Below are positions 33,873-42,906 of a stretch of DNA of 64,000 bases, piece by piece. The number at the start of each line of letters is the position of its first letter. Position 1 is the first letter of the stretch. The translations under genes were made by a program, and so were the position numbers. Location of the stretch: contig DASXZD010000126.1 of the NCBI GenBank assembly GCA_036502085.1, positions 1 through 64,000 of the forward strand, written 5' to 3'. Under the pieces are notes generated by a model, which saw only the letters and a list, made by a program, of their open reading frames with translations, had not been told where the DNA came from and did not search any database. The stretch is from PALSA-505 sp036502085. GTDB lineage: Bacteria > Actinomycetota > Actinomycetes > Streptosporangiales > Streptosporangiaceae.

Positions 33873-35115
33873 TCCTGGCCCCGCGGCGCGGCGCCAGCGT
33901 GACGTTCCGGACCTTCGCGGGCTCGTCGCGCGCGGTGGTGGAGGCAAGCTCCACGCGGCGCAGCACCTCGCGCAGCACGATGCGCATCTCCATGCTCGCG
34001 AACGCGGCGCCGATGCAGCGCCTGGTGCCGCCGCCGAAGGGCAGCCAGACGGCCGGGTCGGGCGGTCCGGCGGCGAACCGCCCAGGGTCGAAGCGCAGCG
34101 GCTCGTCATAGTTCTCCGCGGACCGCTGGACCACGACGATGGCCGGGTCGACCATTGTCCCGGCGGGCAGCAGGTACCCGCCCACCTCGGCGGGCCGGGT
34201 CAGCTTGCGGCTGACGTCGGGGACGACCGGCCGGACGCGCAGGGTCTCGGCGATCACCGCGTCCAGGTAGCGGTCGTCGCCGTCGCGCGCGGCGCGCTGG
34301 GCCTCGGCCAGGATCTCCGGATGGCGGACGAGCCGCTCCAGGGCCCAGGACAGCCCGGTCGCGGTAGTCTCGTGGCCCGCGATCAGCAGCGTGATGAGAT
34401 GGTCGCGCAGCTCACCGGGGGTCATCGCGGCACCGTCCTCGTCGCGGGCGCGGGCCAGCATGGCCAGCACGTCCGCCCGCTGACCGAGCGCCGGCCCGGC
34501 CTGGCAGGCGGCGATCTCGGCGTACAGCGCCTCGTCGGCACGCGCCTTGACCAGCCGGATCTTGCCCTGGCGCAGGGTGCTGAGCAGGCCCAGGTCCAGC
34601 AGCGGCGGCAGGACGCGGCGCAGGTTGGCCAGCCGCTGCTCGTCATCGGCGCCGATGACCGTGCGCAGGATGACCTCGAGGGTGATCGCGCGCATCCGGG
34701 ACCAGGCGGCGAACGGCCGGCCTTCCGGCCAGGTCTCGATGTCGCGGGCGGCGATGTCCGTCATCGCGCGGGCCTGCGCGGCCAGCGCCTGGCCGTGGAA
34801 GGCGGGTGCCATCAGTCGCCGCTGGCGCCGGTGCACGTCGCCGTCGGTGACCAGCAGCGACGCCGGGCCCAGCCCGCCGAGGAAGGCGGCGTTGGCCTCG
34901 CCCGCGCGGAACGTCTCGGGGTCGCCGCGGAAGACGGCCCTGATGTCGGCCGGGTCGGTGAGGTAGACGTACGTGCCCAGCCCGGCGAGCCTGAGCGTGA
35001 AGCGGCGGCCGTAGCGGCGCTGGCAGCGCAGCAGGAACGACTCCGGGCGCGAGAACATCAGCAGCGTCTGGAAAATGCCGGGCAGCGGCGGCCCTGGGGG
35101 TAGTGTGGTCTCCAT
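33805..35115 (-). CDS. Cytochrome P450
   Basis: 436 aa. Complete P450: N-terminal PPGPPLPG hinge, I-helix AGHETT at 246-251, ExxR at 290-293 (ETLR), and heme loop FGGGTRRCIG with ligand C367. No membrane anchor is present, so it is soluble like most actinomycete P450s and would need ferredoxin and reductase encoded elsewhere. The sequence resembles the CYP110/CYP120-like fatty-acid or terpene group by its PPGPPLPG start, but the substrate cannot be read. It is divergent from a TetR gene 47 bp away, the likely local repressor. Confidence 0.93.
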   Translation of the reverse strand: METTLPPGPPLPGIFQTLLMFSRPESFLLRCQRRYGRRFTLRLAGLGTYVYLTDPADIRAVFRGDPETFRAGEANAAFLGGLGPASLLVTDGDVHRRQRRLMAPAFHGQALAAQARAMTDIAARDIETWPEGRPFAAWSRMRAITLEVILRTVIGADDEQRLANLRRVLPPLLDLGLLSTLRQGKIRLVKARADEALYAEIAACQAGPALGQRADVLAMLARARDEDGAAMTPGELRDHLITLLIAGHETTATGLSWALERLVRHPEILAEAQRAARDGDDRYLDAVIAETLRVRPVVPDVSRKLTRPAEVGGYLLPAGTMVDPAIVVVQRSAENYDEPLRFDPGRFAAGPPDPAVWLPFGGGTRRCIGAAFASMEMRIVLREVLRRVELASTTARDEPAKVRNVTLAPRRGARITVRRRLPAAPSASAAASALSR

Positions 35116-35162
35116 AACGTCTGACCATACGTATGTATAAGACGCTTGTCTAGGAGGACGCC
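35116..35162. promoter_or_regulatory. Divergent promoter with palindromic operators
   Basis: The 47 bp between P450 and tetR contain the perfect palindrome CATACGTATG (35126-35135) and AGAC-N4-GTCT (35140-35151). A TetR-type repressor binding here would control both genes. AGGAGGACGCC before 35163 is the tetR ribosome site. Confidence 0.6.
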
Positions 35163-35738
35163 GTGAGCCACCGGGAGCAGTTGCTGAGCGCGGCCCGCCG
35201 CTGCCTGGAGCAGCGCGGCTACGCCCGCACCACCGCCCGCGACCTGGTGGCGGAGTCCGGCACGAACCTGGCGTCGATCGGCTACCACTTCGGGTCGAAG
35301 GAAGCGCTGCTCAACCAGGCGATGATGGACGCCTTCGCCGAGTACGCCGACAAGCTCATCGCGGTGGCCGAGGTCTCCGCGGACGCGGCCGACCCGCTGG
35401 GCGGGCTGCGGCGGTCGTGGATCGTGATGGTCGAGGAGTTCGCGAACATGCGGCCGCTGCTCGTCGCGTTCATCGAGGCGATGGCCCAGGCCGAGCGGCA
35501 CCCGCAGGTGCGCGCTGAGCTGGCCGGGGGGTACGAGCGGCTCAGGGCCGCCATCGCCGCCAACGTGACCGGCGACGGCGTCACCGGCGACGGCGTCACC
35601 GGCGACGGCGCCGAGTCGATCGCGTCGTTCCTGATCGCGGTGTCCGACGGCCTGATGGTGCAGTTCCTGCTGGACCCGGAGCGGGCTCCGGACGGGGCGC
35701 AGGCCTTCGACGCGGCCAGCATGATCTTCGGTTCCTGA
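35163..35738 (+). CDS. TetR-family regulator divergent from P450
   Basis: 191 aa. The N-terminal HTH at about 5-50 (REQLLSAARRCLEQRGYART, TARDLVAESGTNLASIGYHF, GSKEAL) is followed by a helical ligand domain. An odd in-frame tandem repeat of 15 bp gives VTGDG three times at about 135-150 (35566-35613), which would form a flexible loop. It probably represses the P450 and itself through the palindromes in the shared promoter. The ligand may be the P450 substrate; this is inferred. Confidence 0.88.
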   Translation: MSHREQLLSAARRCLEQRGYARTTARDLVAESGTNLASIGYHFGSKEALLNQAMMDAFAEYADKLIAVAEVSADAADPLGGLRRSWIVMVEEFANMRPLLVAFIEAMAQAERHPQVRAELAGGYERLRAAIAANVTGDGVTGDGVTGDGAESIASFLIAVSDGLMVQFLLDPERAPDGAQAFDAASMIFGS

Positions 35739-35748
35739 GCCGCCGGGG

Positions 35749-36408
35749 TCAGTCGCGCGGCCGGCCGTCGCGCTGGCCGGCCGGCGGCAGGCCGCGGGCG
35801 AGCACGGCGAGCACGTCATCGAGCACGTCATCGGGGACGTGACCGCCTGCCGTCCAGTCGGCCCAGCGCATCCCGATGAAGTTGCCGATGCCGGTGTACA
35901 TGTAGGCGATCACCTCAGGGTCGTACCGCGGGTCGACCTGGCCGGCCAGCTGCGCGTGCCGCACGCCGCGGGCGTAGCCGCGGGCCAGGCGCTCGTAGTA
36001 CTCGTGATACAGGCTGGGCGCGACGAACTCGGACTCGCGCACGATGCGGTCCATCCAGGGGCGCTGGGTCAGCATCTCGAAGAACGCGCGGAACGAGGCG
36101 CGCTCCATCTCGCGCTGGCCGTCCGCCTTCTCGTTCGCGGCCCGCATTGCGGCCCGCAGGTCGGAGTTGATCCGGCGGACGACCGCGGCGAAGATCTCGG
36201 CCTTCGACTTGAAGTGCGCGTAGAAGCTGCCGGTTGCGATGCCGGCCCGGGCGCAGATCTGAGCCACGGTCGTGTGCCGGTAGCTCAGCTCGCCGAACAG
36301 CTCCTCCGCGGCCGAGAGCAGCCGCTCGGCAGGCGGGCGGTCGGGCTCGGCCCGGTCCTGGCGGGCGCCAGGACCGGGCTGCGGCACCGACCGCTCGCTC
36401 GCCTCCAT
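35749..36408 (-). CDS. TetR-family regulator of the ABC importer operon
   Basis: 219 aa. The HTH is at about 28-72 (AERLLSAAEELFGELSYRHT, TVAQICARAGIATGSFYAHF, KSKAEIF) with a C-terminal TetR_C-type domain. It is the last gene of the operon running from 41281 to 35749, 4 bp after the substrate-binding protein stop, so it is probably cotranscribed and autoregulatory. The sequence type resembles regulators of acyl-CoA or steroid catabolism. The transported substrate might then be an acid other than an amino acid. Confidence 0.87.
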   Translation of the reverse strand: MEASERSVPQPGPGARQDRAEPDRPPAERLLSAAEELFGELSYRHTTVAQICARAGIATGSFYAHFKSKAEIFAAVVRRINSDLRAAMRAANEKADGQREMERASFRAFFEMLTQRPWMDRIVRESEFVAPSLYHEYYERLARGYARGVRHAQLAGQVDPRYDPEVIAYMYTGIGNFIGMRWADWTAGGHVPDDVLDDVLAVLARGLPPAGQRDGRPRD

Positions 36409-36412
36409 CGCG

Positions 36413-37744
36413 CTACGGCATCCCGCTGGACGGGGCCTGCTGCTCGGACCCGGTGTAGGCGGTGACCGGCCCGCTCGCCGAGGTGCCGGTGACCAGGACC
36501 GGTCCCTGCTTCACGAGCACGCCGTTCTGGATCACGCCCATGTAGGCGCCGGTCATGCCCGCATGATCGCTGGAGCTGTAGGCGTACGGTGCCTCGGACG
36601 GCCCCTGCGGCAGGCCGCCCTGGATCGCGCTGACCAGGTCGGCGCGGGTCGGGTTGCGGCCCGCCTTGAGCATGGCCTGCACGAACGTGTAGGCGACCGC
36701 CTCGCCGTACAGGACGTTGCCGTCGAACGGCGCCTTGGCGTCGTAGGTGTCGTGAATCATCTTGAACAGCGTGATCCAGCTGTTGGTCGTGTCGCCGAGC
36801 GAAGGTGCGTACGCGTCGGTGATGATGCCCTGGGTCAGCTGGTTGCCGTTCACCGTGGCCCCGCCCTGCTTGGCGAACGCCTGCAGCAGGCCGGCCAGGG
36901 TGATCGCGTCCGAGCCGACGTTGCTGACCACCAGCTGCGGGTTGAAGGCGAGCTTGAGGCTGTTCAGCTTCAGCAGCGCGGTGAAGGCCGGCACCGTGAA
37001 CGACACGACCACCTGCGCGCCGGATGCCTTCAGCTTGGCCACCTGCGGGCCGATGTTGATGTTCGCCGGGTCATAGGTCTGCCTGGTGACCACCTGCGAG
37101 GCGGGAATCTCGTCGTCCAGGCCCTTGACGCCGTCCATGCCGAACTCGTCGTCCTGGTAGAAGTAGCCGATCTTCTTGCCGGCGAAGTGCTGCTTGATGT
37201 AGCTGCCGAGGATCTTGCCCTCGCGCACGTAGTCGAGCTGCCAGCCGAACGTCTCCGGCTGGGTTCCCGCCTGGTTCCAGCACTCGCAGCCGGAGGCCAC
37301 GAACACGTCGGGGATCTTCTCGGAGTTGAGAAACTTCACCACGGACAGGTGGGTCGGCGTGCCCAGCCCGTCGAAGATCGCGTACACGTTGTCCTGCAGC
37401 ACCAACTGGTGGACCACGGTCACGGTCTTGGACGGGTCGTAGCCGTCGTCCAGGAACTTGTAGATGATCTTGCGGCCGAACACGCCGCCGTGCGCGTTGA
37501 CGTACTGGAAGTACGCGTTCGACGCGGGGGCGATCTCGCTGTAGCCGGGCGCGGCCACGCCGGTCAGCGGCTGATGGCTGCCGAGCGTGATCGTGGTCTT
37601 GGTGATGCCGGGGGCGGACGCCGTGTTCGTCGTGCCCCCCGACTGTGAGCCGCCGCCGCCCGAACCGCACGCCGCAGCGGCCAGCGCGACGGCGGCCGCC
37701 ACCGCGATACCGCTGGTCAGCCGCAATCGGGGTGATCTTTTCAT
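36413..37744 (-). CDS. ABC transporter substrate-binding lipoprotein (Leu/Ile/Val type)
   Basis: 443 aa. A lipoprotein signal with lipobox LAAAAC is followed by a Gly/Ser linker. The periplasmic-binding type I fold has ITLGSHQPLTGVAAPGYSEI, FLDDGYDPSKTVTVVHQLV, a FGWQLDYVREGK hinge, IGYFYQDDEFGMDGVKGL and VVSFTVPAFTALLKL. It captures the ligand outside the cell for the LivHM permease. Cys residues in ASGCECWNQAG could form a disulfide. Its start overlaps the livM stop (ATGA). Confidence 0.92.
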   Translation of the reverse strand: MKRSPRLRLTSGIAVAAAVALAAAACGSGGGGSQSGGTTNTASAPGITKTTITLGSHQPLTGVAAPGYSEIAPASNAYFQYVNAHGGVFGRKIIYKFLDDGYDPSKTVTVVHQLVLQDNVYAIFDGLGTPTHLSVVKFLNSEKIPDVFVASGCECWNQAGTQPETFGWQLDYVREGKILGSYIKQHFAGKKIGYFYQDDEFGMDGVKGLDDEIPASQVVTRQTYDPANINIGPQVAKLKASGAQVVVSFTVPAFTALLKLNSLKLAFNPQLVVSNVGSDAITLAGLLQAFAKQGGATVNGNQLTQGIITDAYAPSLGDTTNSWITLFKMIHDTYDAKAPFDGNVLYGEAVAYTFVQAMLKAGRNPTRADLVSAIQGGLPQGPSEAPYAYSSSDHAGMTGAYMGVIQNGVLVKQGPVLVTGTSASGPVTAYTGSEQQAPSSGMP

Positions 37745-38793
37745 GGGGTACCTTCTTCCGGGTTTTCAGTGGTGGGCGCCTGCCGGCCCAGGGCGCGGAT
37801 GGAGCCGCTGGCCGCGGGGGCGACCGGGCCGAACAGACGGCGCAGGGCGCCCTGGATGCCGCCGGGGAACACGAGCATGACCAGGATGAGAACGAGGCCG
37901 TAGGCGGCTACCGGGATGTTGGCCGCCACCTGGCCGGACAGGCCGTGGCTGGTGGCCACGTCGGTGATGTAGGTCGGCACCAGCACGATGACCAGGCTCC
38001 CCCACACCGCCCCGGCCAGGCTGCCGAGGCCGCCGAGCACCGCCCCGGTGAGCAGCGCGATCGACAGCGTGACGGTGAACGAGCCCGGCGAGACCAGCGT
38101 GGTGGTGATGCCGAGCAGCGCCCCGGCCAGGCCGGCGCAGGCAGCGCTGATCACGAAGGCGAGCACCCGCAGCCGCGCTACGTTCAGCCCGGCCAGCGCG
38201 GCGGCGGCCTCGTCGTCGCGGATCGCCCGCCAGCTGCGGCCGACCCGGCTGCGGGCCAGGTTGGCCAGCAGCACCAGGATGATCAGCGCGGCCGCGGTGG
38301 CGAGCCAGGCCTGCCAGCGGGTGAGCGGGAAGGTCGTGCCGAGGAAGCCGGGCACGGTGACGTTGATGCCGAGCCCCTGGTCGCCGCCGAACACCCCCGG
38401 GTACTGGTCCGCGAGCGACGGCAGCGCCACGGCGAGCATGAGCGTGACCCCGGCGAGGTACGGGCCGCGCAGCCGCGCCGCGGCCACGCCGACCACGACG
38501 CCGATCGCGGCCGCGACCGCCGCGCTCGCCGCCAGCACCGCCTCCAGCGGCCAGTTCAGGTGCATCAGCAGCAGTGCCGCGGCGTAGGCCCCGACCGCCA
38601 TGAACGCGCCGTGCCCGATCGAGATCTGGCCGGACAGGCCGATCAGCACGCTCAGCCCGGCGATCGCGATCACGTACACCGCGATCTGGGCGATCTGCAG
38701 GTCGCGGAACTCGTTCAGGCTGACCGACAGGTAGCCGACGACGAGGGCCACGACGATCGCGGCGCCCAGGTGGCGGAGCAGCGTCATCGTCAC
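37741..38793 (-). CDS. livM: Branched-chain amino-acid type ABC permease, LivM family
   Basis: 350 aa with about 9-10 transmembrane helices. The EAA-type signature is seen in GRSWRAIRDDEAAAALAGLN, and the GLSGQISIGHGAFMAVGAYA and LGGLGSLAGAVWGSLVIVL segments are characteristic of LivM. It pairs with LivH and is coupled to both neighbours by ATGA overlaps. The C-terminal tail FGPVAPAASGSIRALG is cytoplasmic. Confidence 0.92.
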   Translation of the reverse strand: MTMTLLRHLGAAIVVALVVGYLSVSLNEFRDLQIAQIAVYVIAIAGLSVLIGLSGQISIGHGAFMAVGAYAAALLLMHLNWPLEAVLAASAAVAAAIGVVVGVAAARLRGPYLAGVTLMLAVALPSLADQYPGVFGGDQGLGINVTVPGFLGTTFPLTRWQAWLATAAALIILVLLANLARSRVGRSWRAIRDDEAAAALAGLNVARLRVLAFVISAACAGLAGALLGITTTLVSPGSFTVTLSIALLTGAVLGGLGSLAGAVWGSLVIVLVPTYITDVATSHGLSGQVAANIPVAAYGLVLILVMLVFPGGIQGALRRLFGPVAPAASGSIRALGRQAPTTENPEEGTP

Positions 38794-39665
38794 ACCTGCC
38801 GGGAACTGGTCGAGCCGAGCAGGCCGGACGGGCGGATCATCAGCACCACCGCCAGCGCGGCCAGGCCGAACACCGGCACCAGCGCGGAGCCGAGGTAGCC
38901 GCCGGCGTAGTTGAGCACGATGCCGAGCACGAGGCCGCCGACGACCGCGCCGAGCGGGCTGTCCAGGCCGCCGATCACCGCGGCGGTGAAGCCCAGCACG
39001 AAGATCGAGTCCATGCTGTTGGGGTAGAGGAACGTGTTCGGCGAGACCAGCACGCCGGCCAGCGCGCCGATCAGCCCGGCCAGCGCCCAGCCGAGGGTCA
39101 GCACCCGGCCGATCCTGATGCCCAGCAGCCTGGCCACCGCCGGGCTGAAGGCGGTCGCCCGCAGCCGCAGCCCGGCCGAGGTGTAGCGGAACATCGCGGC
39201 CAGCGCGAGCGCGGCCGCGAGCACCGCGAGAGACACGAACACGTCGTTGTCCGACACGCCGAGCGCGGTACCGCCCGCATGCAGGCCCTTGATCGAGAAG
39301 GCGCCGGGGAAGGAGCGGAACTGGCCGCCGTAGATGATCCCGGCCAGTCCCTCCAGCAGGATCAGCAGGCCGATCGTGACGATCACGGCGTTCAGCGGCG
39401 GCTTGCCCTGCGCCGGGCGGATCACCCGCTCGCAGATCGCGCCCAGCACGACCCCCGAGGCGAGCCCGGCCGCGAAGCCGGCCCAGTAGCTGCCGGTGTG
39501 GTTGATCACGATCAGCGCGATGTACGCGGTGAACATGGCCATGCCGCCCTGGGCGTAGTTGAGGATCCTGGTGCCCCGCCAGATCAGCACGAGCGAGAGC
39601 CCGATCGCCGCGTAGATCATGCCGAAGCTGATCCCGCCGAGCGTGAACTCGAGGAATTCCTGCAT
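38790..39665 (-). CDS. livH: Branched-chain amino-acid type ABC permease, LivH family
   Basis: 291 aa with about 8 transmembrane helices. Typical LivH motifs: GISFGMIYAAIGLSLVLIWR, ILNYAQGGMAMF, TAVIGGLDSPLGAVVGGLVL and GIVLNYAGGYL. It forms the translocation channel with LivM. It starts at ATG 39665 and is separated by 43 bp from the upstream livF gene. Confidence 0.92.
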   Translation of the reverse strand: MQEFLEFTLGGISFGMIYAAIGLSLVLIWRGTRILNYAQGGMAMFTAYIALIVINHTGSYWAGFAAGLASGVVLGAICERVIRPAQGKPPLNAVIVTIGLLILLEGLAGIIYGGQFRSFPGAFSIKGLHAGGTALGVSDNDVFVSLAVLAAALALAAMFRYTSAGLRLRATAFSPAVARLLGIRIGRVLTLGWALAGLIGALAGVLVSPNTFLYPNSMDSIFVLGFTAAVIGGLDSPLGAVVGGLVLGIVLNYAGGYLGSALVPVFGLAALAVVLMIRPSGLLGSTSSRQV

Positions 39666-39708
39666 CCGGCCTCTCCCTCCGCCCTTCTGGCCCTTTGGCC
39701 CTTGGCTC

Positions 39709-40509
39709 TTACAGCCCGAGGTAGTGCTTGAGAAGACTGGTGTCCGCGGCCAGCGCGCCGGCGTCCGTGGCCGCGACGACCCTGCCGAGGTTGAGCACGA
39801 CGCCCTGGTCGGCGATGCCCAGCGCGGCGCGCGCGTTCTGCTCCACCAGCAGGATGGTCAGGCCGCTGTCGCTCCTCAGCCCGGCGATCATGGCCATGAC
39901 CTGGTCGATGATCCTGGGCGCCAGGCCGAGCGACGGCTCGTCGAGCAGCAGCACCCGGGGCCGGGCCAGCAGGGCGCGGGCGATCACCAGCATCTGCCGC
40001 TCGCCGCCGGACAGCGCCGCGGCCTGCTGGCGCCGCCGGTCGGCCAGCACGGGAAACTGCTCGTACGCCTCGGCGAGCGCGGCGGCCCGCGCCGTACGCC
40101 CGGCTCGGCCAGCGCGCTTCGCGCCGCACAGCGCGCCGACCCGCAGGTTGTCCTCGACGGTCAGCTCGGTGATCACGCCCTGGCCCTCGGGCACGTGCGC
40201 GACGCCGGCCCGCGCCATGTCTTCGGGGCGGCGCCTGGTCATGTCCGCGCCGTCCAGCAGGATCATGCCGCCGCGCACCCGGATGAGCCCGCTGATCGCC
40301 CGCAGCAGCGTGGTCTTGCCCGCGCCGTTCGCGCCGAGCACCGCGGTCACCGTGCCGCGCGCCACGCTGATCGAGATGCGGTGCAGCGCGGTGACCTCGC
40401 CGTAGGCCGCGGCCAGTTCCTCGACGGCCAGGGCCGGCGGCTGCTTGGCCTCGGGGGGCTGAGCCGCGGGTGTCTGGGCCTCGAAGGGCTGGGCCTCGGG
40501 CTCAGACAT
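39709..40509 (-). CDS. livF: ABC transporter ATPase, LivF family
   Basis: 266 aa. A roughly 28-aa Pro/Gln-rich N-terminal extension precedes the ATPase. Walker A GANGAGKTTLLRAISGL, signature ALSGGERQMLVIARALLARP, Walker B VLLLDEPSLGLAP and the H-loop region LLVEQNARAAL identify LivF. It overlaps livG by 8 bp. Confidence 0.92.
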   Translation of the reverse strand: MSEPEAQPFEAQTPAAQPPEAKQPPALAVEELAAAYGEVTALHRISISVARGTVTAVLGANGAGKTTLLRAISGLIRVRGGMILLDGADMTRRRPEDMARAGVAHVPEGQGVITELTVEDNLRVGALCGAKRAGRAGRTARAAALAEAYEQFPVLADRRRQQAAALSGGERQMLVIARALLARPRVLLLDEPSLGLAPRIIDQVMAMIAGLRSDSGLTILLVEQNARAALGIADQGVVLNLGRVVAATDAGALAADTSLLKHYLGL

Positions 40510-41281
40510 CGCCGACCGAGCCTAGGTAGGCGACGGCGACCGCGGGGTCGGTCAGCACCTGGGCGGGCGGGCCGGTCGCGATGACCCTCCCGAAGTCGAG
40601 CACCACGATCGTGTCGCAGACCGACATCATCAGGTCCATCCGGTGCTCCACGACGACCACACAGGCGTCGGCGGCGACTTCGGCGATCATGTCGGCCAGC
40701 TCGGCCAGCTCCTGCTCGGACAGGCCGCTGGCGGGCTCGTCCAGCAGCAGCAGGCGCGGCCGGGCGGCCAGCGCGCGGGCGAACGCGACCCGCTTGCGCA
40801 GGCCGTACGCGAGCTCGCCGGGCATCCGGTCCGCCAGGTCGGCGGCGCCGACCCGGTCGAGCGCCTGATGGGCCCGCTCGCGCAGCCGCCGCTCGTCCGC
40901 GTCAGACCAGGGCAGGCCGAACAGCGCGGGCCAGAACCCGGCCCGCGCGTGCCGGCTCGCGCCGACCATGACGTTCTCCAGCACGGTGAGCCCGCCGAAC
41001 AGGCCGAGGGCCTGCAGCGTGCGCGCGATGCCCAGCGAGGCGAGCCGGTGCGGCCGCACCCGGGCCAGGTCGGTGCCGTCGAATTCCATCTGCCCGGTCT
41101 GCGGCCGGACGAAGCCGCAGACCGAGTTCAGCAGGGTGGTCTTGCCGGCGCCGTTCGGGCCGATGATGCCGGTCACCTGGCGCGGCTCGGCGGTGAGCGC
41201 CACCCGGTCCAGCGCGGTGAGGCCGCCGAAGCGCACCGTCACATCGCGGATCTGCAGCGCGCCGGATGAATCGCGGTTCAT
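40502..41281 (-). CDS. livG: ABC transporter ATPase, LivG family
   Basis: 259 aa from ATG 41281 (MNRDSSGALQIRDVTVRFGG); the frame extends 17 codons upstream without support. Walker A GPNGAGKTTLLNSVCGF, Walker B LLLLDEPASGLSEQE, and VVVVEHRMDLMMSVCD with the ATG-PPAQVL tail identify LivG. The ABC signature is reduced to ELAYGLRKRVAFARALA, as usual in LivG. It is the first gene of the livG-F-H-M-substrate-binding-TetR operon; GTGA-N6-TCAC near 41366 may be an operator. Confidence 0.92.
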   Translation of the reverse strand: MNRDSSGALQIRDVTVRFGGLTALDRVALTAEPRQVTGIIGPNGAGKTTLLNSVCGFVRPQTGQMEFDGTDLARVRPHRLASLGIARTLQALGLFGGLTVLENVMVGASRHARAGFWPALFGLPWSDADERRLRERAHQALDRVGAADLADRMPGELAYGLRKRVAFARALAARPRLLLLDEPASGLSEQELAELADMIAEVAADACVVVVEHRMDLMMSVCDTIVVLDFGRVIATGPPAQVLTDPAVAVAYLGSVGDV

Positions 41282-41556
41282 AGGTATAGCCCTTGGACAG
41301 GCAGGCACGATGCCTGCCGTATGAACCACCATTCAGGCACGGCCGGAGGCTCCGCGCAACCCCCATTGTGACCCTGATCACTGTTTCGTAGCCGAACTGA
41401 GACCTACTACCCCGCTCGCTCTCTGCACTCGGCGGGCGCGGCGGGACATGCTCTCTCAGCCCGGAGCCTGATGGTGAAGAGTTAGCAGTCCGCCGCCGAT
41501 GGTGCAGGCGGGCCGGTGACAGCCGGGCCGGCGGTGCCGCTGCCCGGAGGTGACCA

Positions 41557-42321
41557 GTGACTGCCACCGACGAGCGCCCGGCCGCACAGCGGGCCGTGGA
41601 TGCGTTCCGGGTGCTGGGGCTGCCCTACTCCCCGGACCTGACCGACGAGGAGGTGCGCGCGGCCTACCTGCTGCGACTGCGCGCGGTGCACCCGGACAAC
41701 GGCGGGGATGCGGGCGCGACGGCGGCGGTCACGGCGGCCTATGACGCGCTGCGGTCGGGGGTGCGGCGCGGGGAACTTCTGGCGGCGGTCACCGTCGACC
41801 GGGAACCCGCGCCCGTGCCGGTGCGCCCGGCGTGGTGGCGGGCAGCCCGCCCCGGGGTGCGGGTGGTTCCCGGCCGGGCACGGGCCGGGTGCCCAATGCG
41901 TCGCGGCGAGAGGAGCTGTGGCGGAAGATGGCGGCGGCGCGGGTCGAGCAGGGCCGGCCGCCATACATCACCGACGAAGCCACCCTGGACAAGATCGCCG
42001 ACCTGCTGGTGGTCACGCTGGGCCGGGGCCAGCAAGGCAAGCACTACCCCCGCCCGGCTGGGGCAGATGCGCTGGAGCGGGCTAGCCAGCCCCCGGTGTT
42101 CGAGCCGTCCACCCTGGCGGTGGGAATCCCGCCGCCAGTACGCCACCGACCGCGAACGCGCCGGGACCGGCCCGGCGGTACCGATGGCCAGGTCGTGGCT
42201 GGTGCGCGGCTGGCTGCGGGTCCGGTACGGGCGGCCGTGGTGGCTGGCCGCCCGGGTGGTACTCGCGGCCCTGGCCGTGGTCATCGCGCAGGTGGCCGCG
42301 CCGGGCGATCCGGCCATGTGA
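41557..42321 (+). pseudogene. J-domain membrane protein with two compensating frameshifts
   Basis: GTG 41557 after CGGAGG opens a J-like domain (residues 15-70: FRVLGLPYSPDLTDEEVRAA, LRAVHPDNGGDA). From about 41830 the frame becomes Arg/Trp/Cys nonsense. The +2 frame instead reads SRREELWRKMAAARVEQGRP, PYITDEATLDKIADLLVV and HYPRPAGAD to about 42115. Then the first frame resumes with RRQYATDRERAG and a transmembrane helix WWLAARVVLAALAVVIAQVA. The codon bias confirms this path. Short J-domain proteins of this type sit on actinobacterial integrative elements. Either the gene is dead or two base errors exist. Confidence 0.6.
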
Positions 42322-42441
42322 GCGCTCGGGGGTGGGTGCGGTCACCTGGCTAGTGCGTACAGGCCGGTGGGACCTGGCTCCCCGGGCGCGGAGGTGAGCC
42401 GGTGGCCCGCTGGGATCCATTCCTGATCTTGTGTGTGGACC

Positions 42442-42906
42442 ATGACCCGCGTCTCGGCGATGGCAGTGTGGCGGGCCTACCGGGTCCGGCTCAAGCGAAC
42501 CCGGCTGGTACAGGACAAGTACACGCAGGCGATGGAGGCGCAGCGGGTACGAGCCGCTTACCGGGCGCTCCGGACGCGGGCGCAGCGGCAGCAGATTCTC
42601 ACCGATCTGGCGGTGCAGCCGGGCTGGCTGTGGCGCACGGTCGCACATCTGGATGTCGCCGTGCTCGCGGATGCGGCGCTGCCACCGCTGGACCCATCCG
42701 CCCCGGCTGGCGGGCTGATCGAGGCGTGTGACCGGCGGGCGCTGGCGCGAGAGGCAGCGGCGCTGCGGCTGGAACGGACCGAAGCCCGGTGGGCCGGTAG
42801 CCGGACATGGAGGCGGGTCCGGGCAGGTGCAAGGCGCGGATCTAGGTGTCCAGGAAGTCCCACTCACTGCCGAGCACCCATCGGAGCGTCGCCAGCTTGC
42901 CGCTGA
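42442..42906 (+). CDS. Hypothetical protein of the mobile island
   Basis: About 154 aa beginning MTRVSAMAVWRAYRVRLKRT, mostly alpha-helical and basic (EAQRVRAAYRALRTRAQRQQ; ALAREAAALRLERTEARWAG). The last 22 residues (RRGSRCPGSPTHCRAP...) lie over the 3' end of the convergent PIN gene and look like read-through, so the true C-terminus may have been lost when the HEPN-PIN segment was joined here. No family is recognised. GTG 42433 is an alternative start. Confidence 0.45.
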   Translation: MTRVSAMAVWRAYRVRLKRTRLVQDKYTQAMEAQRVRAAYRALRTRAQRQQILTDLAVQPGWLWRTVAHLDVAVLADAALPPLDPSAPAGGLIEACDRRALAREAAALRLERTEARWAGSRTWRRVRAGARRGSRCPGSPTHCRAPIGASPACR

